Source: Chryseobacterium sp. FH1
Lineage (GTDB): Bacteria; Bacteroidota; Bacteroidia; Flavobacteriales; Weeksellaceae
Direction: 5' to 3'
Assembly: GCF_000735135.1 (NCBI RefSeq)
Contig: NZ_JPLZ01000006.1
Coordinates: forward strand, 62,001-126,000
DNA length: 64,000 bases
A model generated the notes under the pieces. That model had not been told where the DNA came from and searched no databases. It was given only the letters and a program-made list of their open reading frames with translations. The position numbers and the translations under genes were made by a program. The first letter of the stretch is position 1. Each line of letters begins with the position of its first letter. Shown one piece after another: positions 50,264 to 59,150 of the stretch.

Positions 50264-51202
50264 ATGAAAGCAATTGTATTAAAAACAGCAGGAAACGTAG
50301 AAAATTTAGAATACGTTGAATTAGAAAAACCAAGCATCAAAGACGGAGAAGTTTTGGTAAAAATTAAAGCCATCAGCATCAATCCGGTGGATGTAAAAAG
50401 CCGTCAGGGAAAAGGTGTTTACGGACGAATCAAAGAAGAAAATCCATTGATTTTGGGTTGGGATATTTCCGGAATTGTGGATGAAAGTAAAAGTGAAACT
50501 TTCAAAGTTGGCGATGAAGTTTTCGGAATGGTAAATTTCCCGGGTCACGGAAAAGCGTATGCAGAATATGTCGCTGCTCCGGCAAATCAACTGGCTTTAA
50601 AACCAAAAAATATTTCATTTGAAGAGGCTTCAGCAAGTACTTTGGTGGCGCTTACTGCTTATCAGGCTTTGGTTCATAACGCCAATATTCAGAAGGGTCA
50701 AAATGTTTTGGTACACGCTGGTTCTGGTGGCGTTGGACATATTGCAGTGCAACTGGCGAAACATTTGGGCGCCAATGTGACAGGAACTTCTTCTGCAAAA
50801 AACAAAGATTTTGTCTTGAGTTTAGGTGCAGATTCGCATATCGATTACCAAGGTTTTGATTGGAAATCAGCCGGAAGAACTTTTGATTTTGTTTTAGACA
50901 CGATTGGCGGAGAAAACATCGACCATTCTCTGGAAGTAACCAAAGAAGGCGGTTCCATCATCAGTATTCCGACGGGATTGAATGAAGAAGTCACTGCAAA
51001 AGCACAGGCAAAAGGCGTAAAAGGTTATTTTATTTTGGTACAGTCCAATGGGGAAGATATGAAGCAAATCGCTCATCTGTTGGAAACCGGAGTCATCAAA
51101 CCACACGTTTCAAAAACTTTTCCTTTCGAACAGATTAGAGAAGCGCACCTGGAGCAGGAAACGGGAAGAACGGTTGGTAAAATTGTGGTGACTTTGTTAT
51201 AA
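50264..51202 (+). CDS. NADP-dependent quinone oxidoreductase-like protein (MDR family)
   Basis: The protein has 312 residues, a zinc-free medium-chain dehydrogenase. The N-terminal catalytic domain has ISINPVDVKSRQGKGV and the Rossmann part has VLVHAGSGGVGHIAVQLAKH with the cofactor Gly-rich loop. It is likely reducing quinones or enones. It lies 29 bp after the MRJP-like gene, in the same transcript. Confidence 0.92.
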   Translation: MKAIVLKTAGNVENLEYVELEKPSIKDGEVLVKIKAISINPVDVKSRQGKGVYGRIKEENPLILGWDISGIVDESKSETFKVGDEVFGMVNFPGHGKAYAEYVAAPANQLALKPKNISFEEASASTLVALTAYQALVHNANIQKGQNVLVHAGSGGVGHIAVQLAKHLGANVTGTSSAKNKDFVLSLGADSHIDYQGFDWKSAGRTFDFVLDTIGGENIDHSLEVTKEGGSIISIPTGLNEEVTAKAQAKGVKGYFILVQSNGEDMKQIAHLLETGVIKPHVSKTFPFEQIREAHLEQETGRTVGKIVVTLL

Positions 51203-51225
51203 AATTAATGATAAAAATTAAAGAA

Positions 51226-51657
51226 ATGAGCTTTAAAAATTTAACAATTTTAGGTGTTACGATGTTTTCGTTATTTGCCTGTAACAAATCGCCCAATCAA
51301 AATTCCGGCAAATCTGACGACGGAATTTCAGCTGATAAAAATGCGAAGTTAGAAGAAGTTTTCTCAGACAGCACGTATCAATTAACAGGCGTTGCTGTTG
51401 CAAAAGACAAGAGGGTTTTTGTGAATTATCCTTATTGGCTGGATAATCATTCTTACTCAGTCGTTGAGGTAAAAGATGGAAAACCAATTCCTTATCCCAA
51501 CGCAGAATGGAACAGTTTTAAAAAAGGAGAAAACGGACAGAATAAATTTGTAACCGTACAGTCTGTAGTCACCGATGACAAAGGATTTCTTTGGGTTGTT
51601 AATATTGATAATTTCATAATTTCTGATTATTGGGAATCCAAATACAGAATAAAATAA
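51226..51657 (+). pseudogene. Truncated MRJP-like lipoprotein
   Basis: The ORF has 143 residues from the ATG at 51226 (an earlier one at 51208 is possible) with a lipoprotein signal ending LFAC. Residues up to about 125 align with the first half of the protein at 49158 (KRVFVNYPYW, PIPYPNAEWNSF, DDKGFLWVV). After FLWVV the match stops abruptly and the last 18 residues (NIDNFIISDYWESKYRIK) are unrelated. About 220 residues of propeller are missing, so it is probably non-functional. Confidence 0.75.
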
Positions 51658-51662
51658 TTTAA

Positions 51663-52124
51663 TTGAAAAAAACAAATTTAATCATCAATATTTTTTTTAT
51701 TGTATTTACATTTTTTTCTTGTAAAAATATATCCAAAAAAGAAGCAAATACTAATGAAAACAAAATTGAAAGTTCATCTGAAATTCCATCAAAATACTAT
51801 GGGAATTTTCATGTGAGAGTGGAAACAGAAGCTACAACAACCGGAATGGCTTCAATATCATATTATTTTACAATCAATGAGAAAGGAGCATATTTAGAAA
51901 CCAACGCCTACCACGAACCAATTAGATGCAATGGGAGATATCGTGGAAAAATGAATAATAACATTCTGGAATTATTTTACATCGGAATTGAACAAAATTG
52001 TGAAAATAATTATTCAAATTTTAAAATCAAAAATGAAGGAGATAAATTTTATATTCAAGGTTTAGGAGGTGAAGGTACTTTCAATGTATGGATTGAACTA
52101 GAAAGTAAAATAACATCATTTTAG
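51663..52124 (+). CDS. Putative lipoprotein, TTG start
   Basis: The protein has 153 residues and starts with TTG, directly giving MKKTNLIINIFFIVFTFFSC, a clear lipoprotein signal with the acylated Cys near position 20. The remainder is beta-rich (FHVRVETEATTTGMASISYY, NAYHEPIRCNGRYRG) and not recognised. It starts 6 bp after the stop of the truncated MRJP ORF. Composition is more AT-rich than its left neighbours. It could be an immunity-type lipoprotein, but that is only a suggestion. Confidence 0.6.
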   Translation: MKKTNLIINIFFIVFTFFSCKNISKKEANTNENKIESSSEIPSKYYGNFHVRVETEATTTGMASISYYFTINEKGAYLETNAYHEPIRCNGRYRGKMNNNILELFYIGIEQNCENNYSNFKIKNEGDKFYIQGLGGEGTFNVWIELESKITSF

Positions 52125-52319
52125 ATGGCGATAGAAAGAAGCAATAACTACCAATTGCTTGATCGCATACATTAGCAAAAAAATATTAATAAGGAAAAAT
52201 TGTATTCTAAATCTAAACACACAAAAATACTAAGTGATAAAAATGTTTCAGATGGTCAAACTACTAGAAGAATAATCTATGAGAATGAAGACATACATGT
52301 TGAAATAAAAATACCATGA
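52125..52319 (+). pseudogene. Interrupted ORF fragment before the ankyrin gene
   Basis: An ATG directly follows the previous stop and reads MAIERSNNYQLLDRIH, then TAG, then continues in frame through QKNINKEKLYSKSKHTKILS and RRIIYENEDIHVEIKIP to a stop that overlaps the ankyrin start (ATGA). It looks like the C-terminal end of a larger protein. No family is recognised. Confidence 0.45.
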
Positions 52320-53140
52320 AAAAAATAAATTTATTCACATTTATATTGGTAACTATAATAATGCTGTTGGTCAATTGTAAAAAGACAGAACCAGTAATAT
52401 TTAATACTAATGAAACTAAAGAGCAGGCTAACGACAGTATCAACTCATTTATCAGGACTATTGATGGTTTTGAATATACAAAATTAGGTATTAGCTGTAA
52501 AAATAATAATCTTCAGGAAGTTAAAGATTTAATAGCTAAAGGTGCTAATATTAACATTGCTAAAAAGGATGAAATATATTAGTATGATGCACTTTCCGTA
52601 GCTATTGAGAATAATCATATCCAAATTGTTGATTTTTTAATTAAAAACAAAGCGGATGTTAATAAAATTTATAATGAAGAAGGTTTGACACCTATTGGAT
52701 TATCTACCAAACTAAATGAAATGGAAGTTGTAGAACATTTGATGAAAAATGGAGCAGAAGTTAATGGTGTTAAAAATATTTCTAATAATTATAAAAGTGT
52801 TCCGCTGATTTATGCTATAGAAAATGATAACTACAAATTGACAAAACTGCTTATAGAAAATGGTGCGGATATTAACTTATTTAATGGAGAAACTTCACCT
52901 GTAAAACTTCTCCAAAATAAAAGCTCTAAATGGAAGGAGTTTCTCAAAGATTCTGTTACGAATATATACCAAAAATGGAAAGGAATTTATTTTTATAGAC
53001 CATATAGTAATGATAGTGATTCTATAGGTAATTATTATTTAAATATTCAACCATTAGAGTCAGAATTTGGATTTAGTGGAAATCATTCATTTCAGTTATC
53101 TGTTAATTTGCAAGAAAAAAACGATACTCTATTAATGTAA
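52316..53140 (+). pseudogene. Ankyrin-repeat lipoprotein, interrupted by TAG and truncated by the IS
   Basis: A lipoprotein signal (MKKINLFTFILVTIIMLLVNC) is followed by ankyrin repeats: LGISCKNNNLQEVKDLIAKG, IENNHIQIVDFLIKNKADVN, LMKNGAEVN and LIENGADIN. A TAG at 52580-52582 splits the frame, but the same frame continues through all repeats, so a single point mutation is the likely cause. The frame ends with ATG TAA supplied by the IS left end at 53136. Such lipoproteins often act as immunity or scaffold proteins; function unknown. Confidence 0.7.
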
Positions 53141-53212
53141 ATCGTCAGCAAAAAGTAGACATTAAATATTAAAAAGTTAAGGAGTGTTTTCATAAAAAGA
53201 GTAATTTTAATT

Positions 53213-53566
53213 ATGGCAGCACCGAAAAAGAAACCGATCGAAAAATTTGTAAAAGATATTCGGCAGAACACCCGCAGAATATTCACTGCAGAGCAAAAGA
53301 TTTTAATCGTGATGGAAGGTCTTCGAGCGGAGACTTCCATAGCCGAACTTTGCAGGAACCATAATATTGCACAGTCGCAGTTTTATGCCTGGAACAAGGA
53401 GTTTATGGAAGCAGGAAAGAAGCGTCTCAATGGAGATGTCGCTCGCGAGGCTACGAGTGATGAAGTATCAGATCTGAAGAAGGAAAACGCTCGTTTGAAA
53501 GAGATCGTAGCTGACCTGGTCGTTCGCTATGACATTGTAAAAAAAAGTTTAGACAGGCTGGATTAA
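53213..53566 (+). CDS. IS3-family transposase OrfA
   Basis: The protein has 117 residues: an HTH region (AEQKILIVMEGLRAETSIAE, LCRNHNIAQSQFYAW) and a C-terminal leucine-zipper-like coiled coil (SDLKKENARLKEIVADLVV). Near its end lies A8 (53539-53546). A -1 slip there leads directly into the orfB frame, giving the OrfAB transposase. Confidence 0.9.
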   Translation: MAAPKKKPIEKFVKDIRQNTRRIFTAEQKILIVMEGLRAETSIAELCRNHNIAQSQFYAWNKEFMEAGKKRLNGDVAREATSDEVSDLKKENARLKEIVADLVVRYDIVKKSLDRLD

Positions 53567-53586
53567 TCGATAAATACAGAAAATAT

Positions 53587-54570
53587 ATGAGATTATCCGC
53601 AGCCGAGAAATACGAGATCATTCAAACGGTAACCACAAGTGAACTCGGCGTGAAACGAACCTTGGAAAGTTTTGGAATTGCAAGAAGCAGCTTTTACAAA
53701 TGGTACGGGAGCTACCTCGAATACGGCTATGATGGCTTGGAAACTACGAAAAGAACAAACCATAGGCAATGGAACAGCATTCCTGAAAAGCAGAAAGATT
53801 TGGTGGTAGAGATCGCTTTGGAACACACCGAATTGTCTGCAAGGGAACTGGCCTACAAAATTACCGATGAGCAAGGTGTTTTTATTTCAGAATCCAGTGT
53901 TTACCGTATTTTGAAGCAAAGAGACTTAATCCCGGCACCGAATCATTTTCTTCTTTCAGCAGCAAATGAGTTCAAAGACAAAACGGAATTTGTGCATCAA
54001 ATGTGGCAGACGGATTTTACCTATTTCAAGATCATTGGCTGGGGATGGTACTATCTGAGCACGATCTTGGACGATTACAGCCGCTACATCATTCACTGGG
54101 AGCTATGCGACTCAATGAAAGCCGAAGATGTGAAACGAACGGTGGACACAGCCATTAAAAAAGCGAAATTAAAGACCAAAGTCAAACCGAAACTGCTCTC
54201 GGACAACGGCTCCTGCTACGTCTCCAATGAGTTGAAAAGTTATCTGAAAGACGATTTAAGAATGAAACAGGTTCACGGAAAACCGATGCATCCGCAGACC
54301 CAGGGCAAGATCGAGCGTTATCACAGAACGATGAAAAACGTAGTGAAACTAAATCATTTTTATCACCCCGAGGAACTCATCCAAGCACTGGAGAAGTTTG
54401 TAGAAAACTACAATAACAAGCGCTATCACGAGTCGATAAATAACCTCACTCCGAGGGATGTATACTTCGGAAGATCAGAACAGATTTTGGAAAAAAGAAA
54501 GCAGATAAAAGAAGAATCCATCCGAAAAAGAAGACAAATATATAATCAACAAAAATTAGTAAATTTATAA
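53587..54570 (+). CDS. IS3-family transposase OrfB (integrase core)
   Basis: The protein has 327 residues with HTH_21 and rve integrase core. The DDE residues are visible: WQTDFTYFKI, LSDNGSCYVS and, 35 residues on, GKIERYHRTMKN. The frame is continuous with the -1 frame of orfA (KFRQAGLIDKYRKYM precedes the ATG). It appears intact. Confidence 0.92.
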   Translation: MRLSAAEKYEIIQTVTTSELGVKRTLESFGIARSSFYKWYGSYLEYGYDGLETTKRTNHRQWNSIPEKQKDLVVEIALEHTELSARELAYKITDEQGVFISESSVYRILKQRDLIPAPNHFLLSAANEFKDKTEFVHQMWQTDFTYFKIIGWGWYYLSTILDDYSRYIIHWELCDSMKAEDVKRTVDTAIKKAKLKTKVKPKLLSDNGSCYVSNELKSYLKDDLRMKQVHGKPMHPQTQGKIERYHRTMKNVVKLNHFYHPEELIQALEKFVENYNNKRYHESINNLTPRDVYFGRSEQILEKRKQIKEESIRKRRQIYNQQKLVNL

Positions 54571-54782
54571 ATCGAAGATCCTCCTTAAGGATTTAAACTA
54601 AAATGTCTAAGTTGGTTTGAAGACGTACAAAATGAGAACTAATGATTTTTTTAATTGTTGAATCATGGATTGATAAGGATATTGTTAAAATTTTAAAAAA
54701 TCAAAGATAAATAATGGAATAGCAAACTTTAAATTATTTTTTTAATATTTATGATTAAGAATTTGGTAAAACTTATTGCAGA

Positions 54783-54817
54783 AAAAACCTCCGATAGAAA
54801 TTTTATCGGAGGTTTTT
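54783..54817. terminator. Bidirectional terminator before lptF-like gene end
   Basis: AAAAACCTCCGATA pairs with TATCGGAGGTTTTT. It lies just downstream of the minus-strand permease gene. The 150 bp between the IS and this hairpin contain no gene. Confidence 0.9.
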
Positions 54818-54821
54818 ATTT

Positions 54822-56276
54822 TTATTGATATCGTTGATGTTCCTTTGGTTTGGAGAATTTGTCGATAATTGGTTTGAAAAGTGCTCGGTATTTTTCGATG
54901 TCGAATAATTGTGAGTCTGTCAAAGCCTTGTAAGTCAACCATACACTGAATGGGAAAAGTACAATATTTGGAATCCAGCTGGCAAGATAAGGATTGATTG
55001 CACCCTTCCATGAGAGGTTTTCTACTGTAAGGTTCATCACGTAGAAAATGATGAAAATGACGATCGCAATGATCACCGGAAGTCCCATTCCACCTTTTCT
55101 GATGATCGATCCAAGACTTGCTCCGATCAAAAAGAAAATAATACAGGTGAAAGAATATGAAACAATCCTTTGCTGATAAATTACAATTTTGTTGTGCACC
55201 TTTACCGTTTCCATGATTGCATTTTCGCTGGATTCTATGCTGGCTTTTACTGCATCGATTTTGCTGTACGCCCCCCAAAGTACTTCCAGTTTTTTGTCCT
55301 TTTTTAGCGTGTCGATTTTATATGGTTCTGCGATTTTTTTGTTATCCGACTTCACTTTGTCAATGTATTGCACATAATTATTGGTCTGCGTAATCACGGG
55401 AGCTGCGATGGAACTCAACGAGGCGATGTTTCCTTTCCTGTTTTTGTCCAGCGTTTCATTCACTTCCAAGTACGTCTGAAAGCGGTAATCATCCGTTATT
55501 TTTTCCTTTTCAATAGCTTGATTGATGAGTTCGCTGATATCAAAATGATACACCAAACTATCAAATTTCACCGATTGATTGGGCTGTTTTTTTCGTTCTT
55601 CATAAGCTTTGTTTGCAATATTATCTTCGAACACATAACCGTTGTAGAGAATCAGTTTAAGAAAATTAGGATCTTCGGCAGGTGCGAATTTTCCGGTTTT
55701 TGCAACAATGGTTTGCTGGTTGTCGTACGGACTTGCATTTTTATGTAAGAAAACACCTTCCAATTTTTCACCATTAGGTCCAGATATTTTATCAAATTTC
55801 ACAGAATAACCCGAAATCTGATCGATGAAAACGCCCGGTGTAAAGTTGATCGCAGGTTTGGACGAGATGATATTAAACATCATATTCTTCGCCTTTCGTT
55901 GGAAATCCGGAATCACATTATTGGAAAATAGAAACAGAATTCCGGCGAGCATGGAAACCGTGATTAGCAAAGGCATCATCACCCGAAGTAGAGAAATTCC
56001 CGCCGCCTTCATCGCCGCCAATTCGTACCGTTCGCCAAAATCCCCAAAGGTCATAATGGAGGAAAGCAAGATCGTAAGTGGTAAAACCATACTCACAACA
56101 CTGATTCCCAGATAGAAAAGAAACTTCGAAATTTCCCAGTACGTCAATCCTTTCCCCGTCAGTTGCGACATTTGCGTCCAGATGATGTTCACGATAAAGA
56201 TGAAAAACAACACACTGAAGATAAAAAGAAACGGCCCGAAAAAGGTTTTGACAATATATTTATCTAATTTTTTCAA
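54822..56276 (-). CDS. LptF/LptG family permease
   Basis: The protein has 484 residues: three N-terminal hydrophobic segments (after MKKLDKYIVKTFFGPF), a large periplasmic domain (about 120-340), and three C-terminal segments (SYSFTCIIFFLIGASLG, GLPVIIAIVIFIIFYVM). FGERYELAAMKAAGISLLRV is the family's cytoplasmic coupling region. The family forms the LptB2FG complex that extracts lipopolysaccharide from the inner membrane. Which of LptF and LptG it is cannot be decided from the sequence alone. Confidence 0.9.
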   Translation of the reverse strand: MKKLDKYIVKTFFGPFLFIFSVLFFIFIVNIIWTQMSQLTGKGLTYWEISKFLFYLGISVVSMVLPLTILLSSIMTFGDFGERYELAAMKAAGISLLRVMMPLLITVSMLAGILFLFSNNVIPDFQRKAKNMMFNIISSKPAINFTPGVFIDQISGYSVKFDKISGPNGEKLEGVFLHKNASPYDNQQTIVAKTGKFAPAEDPNFLKLILYNGYVFEDNIANKAYEERKKQPNQSVKFDSLVYHFDISELINQAIEKEKITDDYRFQTYLEVNETLDKNRKGNIASLSSIAAPVITQTNNYVQYIDKVKSDNKKIAEPYKIDTLKKDKKLEVLWGAYSKIDAVKASIESSENAIMETVKVHNKIVIYQQRIVSYSFTCIIFFLIGASLGSIIRKGGMGLPVIIAIVIFIIFYVMNLTVENLSWKGAINPYLASWIPNIVLFPFSVWLTYKALTDSQLFDIEKYRALFKPIIDKFSKPKEHQRYQ

Positions 56277-56831
56277 TTCAGAAATTTAAACCTCAAAAAT
56301 ACTGCAAAAAAAGCAATACTGAAATTGATTGGTGGATTTTAGGAAATATTTATAAAGTACATTATTTGGGCGCCTTTATCCGTCCTCCGTTCCCGCTTTT
56401 TTTGTCATTGCGATCCACGTTTGTTAATTTGTAGAAATTTTCAAAAATCGCAATGACAAAAAAGAGCTCCACTCAGGCCGGGGCGCGCTTCGCCATCATC
56501 CACATTTTCTCAATAAAATTCACCCTTTATCATTTTTTTCGAAGATTCAAAATTAAATACTAATACAAATTTTCACAATTAAATACGGCAAAAAGATAAC
56601 ACTCCTACGGAGCGTAAAAGTCTGACTAAAATTGATTTTCTACAAACATCGTACTCCTACGGAGCATTTATTAGCGAAATTTAAAGTAGAATTTTTATTA
56701 TACTTATCAAAAAAATAAAATATTAAGTCAATAAACTAAGAATTATTGAACACAAAAATCCGCAACAATCAGTTGCGGATTTAATTTATAAAAAAGTCTA
56801 TGATCTATTCGTCTATGATCTTCGAGTCGCA
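56277..56831. other. 555-bp intergenic region with several small repeats
   Basis: TTTTTGTCATTGCGAT near 56399 and ATCGCAATGACAAAAA near 56447 form an inverted repeat. The palindrome CTCCTACGGAGC occurs twice, near 56603 and 56651, as direct repeats. No gene is seen. Confidence 0.6.
56754..56786 (-). terminator. Terminator of the GAPN-like gene
   Basis: AAATCCGCAAC and GTTGCGGATTT form an 11-bp stem around AATCA; on the minus strand a T run follows. Confidence 0.88.
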
Positions 56832-58457
56832 TTAAAAAATATAATCCGTACTCAAAAAATTCGAATCGTGATCTCTAACGATCGAATTCAAAAGTTCTTT
56901 GTTTGCGTCTGTGATTTTTGCCGCGACCAAAGATCGGATCGAGAAAGATCTCAACGCATCGAAAACAGAAAGCGTTCCTTCCGCGCTGTCTTTTCTTCCC
57001 GTAAATGGGAAAACGTCCGGACCTCGTTGCGCCTGACAATTGATGTTGACACGGCTCACAAGATTTACAAAAGCGTCAATCAGTTTTGAAACTTCCAAAG
57101 GATCTTCACTGAAAATACTCACCTGCATTCCGTGCGAAGCATTCACTTGATAGTCAATTGGCTCTTCGATATCATCAAAAGGAACCACTGGAATCACTGG
57201 TCCGAATTGCTCCTCGTGGTACAATTTCATATCGCTGTTCACAGGATAGACCACGGCTGGAAAAACGAATGATGCTTCGTTGTAACCTCCGTTTTCATTC
57301 AAGACTTTTGCACCTTTCTCCAAAGCATCGTCAATGCATTCTTTCAGATAAGGCGGTTTGTTGACTTCCGGAAGTGGTGTGATTTTCACATCTTTTTCCC
57401 AAGGCAAACCTGCTTTCAGAGCGGAAACAGCTTCTGTCAATTTCTTGGTGAATTCCTCAGCAACCTCTTTCTGAACGAAGATCAACTTCAAAGCGGTGCA
57501 CCTTTGTCCATTGAAGGAAAGAGCACCCAGAATAATTTCGCTTACTGCAATATCGAGGTTGGCGTGTTTGGTAACGATAGCGGCGTTTTTGGCATCAAGA
57601 CTTAAAATGGCTCTCAATCTGTTCACTTTTGGATGAAGTTTTTTAAGTCCGTTCGCCACTTTGCTAGATCCGATGAAAGCCAAGACATTCACTTTTCCGC
57701 TTTCCATAATTGGCGTGATGATTTCCGCACCTTTTCCGTAAAGCGTGTTCACCGTTCCTTTTGGAAACGCTTCTTGGAAAGCTTTCAATAATGGATAATG
57801 TGCAAGAACACCGTGTTTCGGAAGTTTGAATAAGATGGTATTTCCCATTATCAAAGCCGGAATCAATGTGGTAAAAATCTCATTCAACGGATAATTGAAA
57901 GGTCCCATACTCAAAACCACACCAAGTGGTGCTCTTCGGATCTGGGCAATCGTGCCTTCCGCCTGTTGAAATCTGGAAGATTCTCTGTCGAGTTCCTTCA
58001 AAGCGTCGATGGTTTGGTTGATGTAATCTACGGTTCTGTCAAATTCTTTGGTAGAATCGGGGAGGGTTTTGCCAATTTCCCACATCAGTAATTTGATGAC
58101 TAAATCCCGCTCTTTGATCATCAGATAAACAAACTTCTGCATACATTTGATTCTGCCTTCCACAGACATCGTTGGCCATTCGCCAAGTCCGTTGTCATAA
58201 GCTTTCACCGAGGCTTCCAAAACATCCATCGCATCTTGCGGACTGATGTTTGGGATGCTTCCCAGAAGTTTTCTTTCCAATCCGTTTTCGGTTGGGATGC
58301 AGATTGGGGAATAGATTTCGGTAACGTCGCCGTTCCATTCTACCAATTCGCCGTTGAGGAGATAGACGCGTTGGTGGATTTCGGGAACTTTGTATTCTTC
58401 GGGGATTTGGTTTTCGTTTTTGAATATGTCTTTGAAAGTCGAATGTTCTGAACTCAT
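56832..58457 (-). CDS. NADP-dependent glyceraldehyde-3-phosphate dehydrogenase-like ALDH
   Basis: The protein has 541 residues, ALDH superfamily, closest in layout to GAPN (ALDH11). Visible are LGVVLSMGPFNYPLNE, FKLPKHGV, FIGSSKVA and FNGQRCTA with catalytic Cys320. The usual ELGG motif, 34 residues earlier, reads SLDA at 286-289, so the general-base Glu is a Ser. Long flavobacterial GAPN-like proteins may share this. The last residues FSIRSLVAAKITDANKELL are an extension. It is a single-gene transcript. Confidence 0.85.
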   Translation of the reverse strand: MSSEHSTFKDIFKNENQIPEEYKVPEIHQRVYLLNGELVEWNGDVTEIYSPICIPTENGLERKLLGSIPNISPQDAMDVLEASVKAYDNGLGEWPTMSVEGRIKCMQKFVYLMIKERDLVIKLLMWEIGKTLPDSTKEFDRTVDYINQTIDALKELDRESSRFQQAEGTIAQIRRAPLGVVLSMGPFNYPLNEIFTTLIPALIMGNTILFKLPKHGVLAHYPLLKAFQEAFPKGTVNTLYGKGAEIITPIMESGKVNVLAFIGSSKVANGLKKLHPKVNRLRAILSLDAKNAAIVTKHANLDIAVSEIILGALSFNGQRCTALKLIFVQKEVAEEFTKKLTEAVSALKAGLPWEKDVKITPLPEVNKPPYLKECIDDALEKGAKVLNENGGYNEASFVFPAVVYPVNSDMKLYHEEQFGPVIPVVPFDDIEEPIDYQVNASHGMQVSIFSEDPLEVSKLIDAFVNLVSRVNINCQAQRGPDVFPFTGRKDSAEGTLSVFDALRSFSIRSLVAAKITDANKELLNSIVRDHDSNFLSTDYIF

Positions 58458-58616
58458 TGGTAGTTTATTTTGTGATTAATTAATTCTGATTTTTGATGAC
58501 AATAAATTTAGCGATAAAGATTGATTTTCCGCACTTGTTAACATAGATTTATTCTATGCGGGAATCAAAAAAAACTCAACATATAGCTGAGTTCTTGATT
58601 TAAATATTGGAGATGC

Positions 58617-58683
58617 TTCGACTCCGCTCAAGATGACAGTAAAATAATATTATTAATAATTGTCAGTCTGAGCGGAGTCGAAG
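58617..58683. repeat. Inverted repeat between the ALDH and DoxX genes
   Basis: CTTCGACTCCGCTCA...TGACA at the left is complementary to TGTCA...TGAGCGGAGTCGAAG at the right, over more than 20 bp with one short mismatch. It belongs to the same family as the repeat at 15579-15650. Confidence 0.8.
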
Positions 58684-58701
58684 ACTTTTATTATAAATGT
58701 T

Positions 58702-59091
58702 TTATTTACCATCCGTCGATTTCAATGCCCAAGCGATCAACGCTGGTTGCATAAACAATCTTGCGAATCTTTTGTTGTCGGTATTCAGTCCGAAGGCGTT
58801 TCTCCTTTCTTTGTATTGGGTGTAATTTCCTGGGAAAACGGCAGTGAATAATCCTGCGGTGATTTTCCCCACAAGCGATTCGTATTTCTTAGGTGCTGTG
58901 ATGACGGCGACGCCCATTGCAATCTCGACGATTCCTGAATAAACTACAGTATCATCTTTTTCCAACGGCACCCATTCCGGAACTTGTGCCTGAAATTCTT
59001 TTCTTGCAAAGGTCAAATGTCCGATTCCAGCGGAGATCAGCATTGCGCCTAAGCCATATTTTGCGATGGTCTTGATTGTACTTGCTTCCAT
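58702..59091 (-). CDS. DoxX-like membrane protein
   Basis: The protein has 129 residues with about four hydrophobic segments (YGLGAMLISAGIGHLTF, VVYSGIVEIAMGVAVITA, LVGKITAGLFTAVFPGN, ALIAWALKS). It matches the small DoxX/DoxD-like group. The function is unknown; it precedes nothing obvious in an operon. Confidence 0.8.
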   Translation of the reverse strand: MEASTIKTIAKYGLGAMLISAGIGHLTFARKEFQAQVPEWVPLEKDDTVVYSGIVEIAMGVAVITAPKKYESLVGKITAGLFTAVFPGNYTQYKERRNAFGLNTDNKRFARLFMQPALIAWALKSTDGK

Positions 59092-59150
59092 AATGAACGA
59101 TTTTTATGGAAGAGGTTCAAGAATGATTCCAAATGCAAATTCTTGTAGAT

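Larger units (their letters stand above)
53136..54629 (+). mobile_element. IS3-family insertion sequence
   Basis: The element is about 1494 bp with imperfect terminal repeats of about 30 bp: the left end starts TGTAAATCGTCA and the right end reads, on the minus strand, TGTACGTCTTCA; both continue to TAGACATT. It contains orfA and orfB in overlapping phase with an A8 slippage site. No clear target duplication is visible (left flank TAA, right flank AAA). It interrupts the ankyrin gene. Confidence 0.85.

Noticed and set aside
53133..54632. Target-site duplication of the IS
   Set aside because: The flanking bases TAA and AAA do not match, so no duplication can be claimed.
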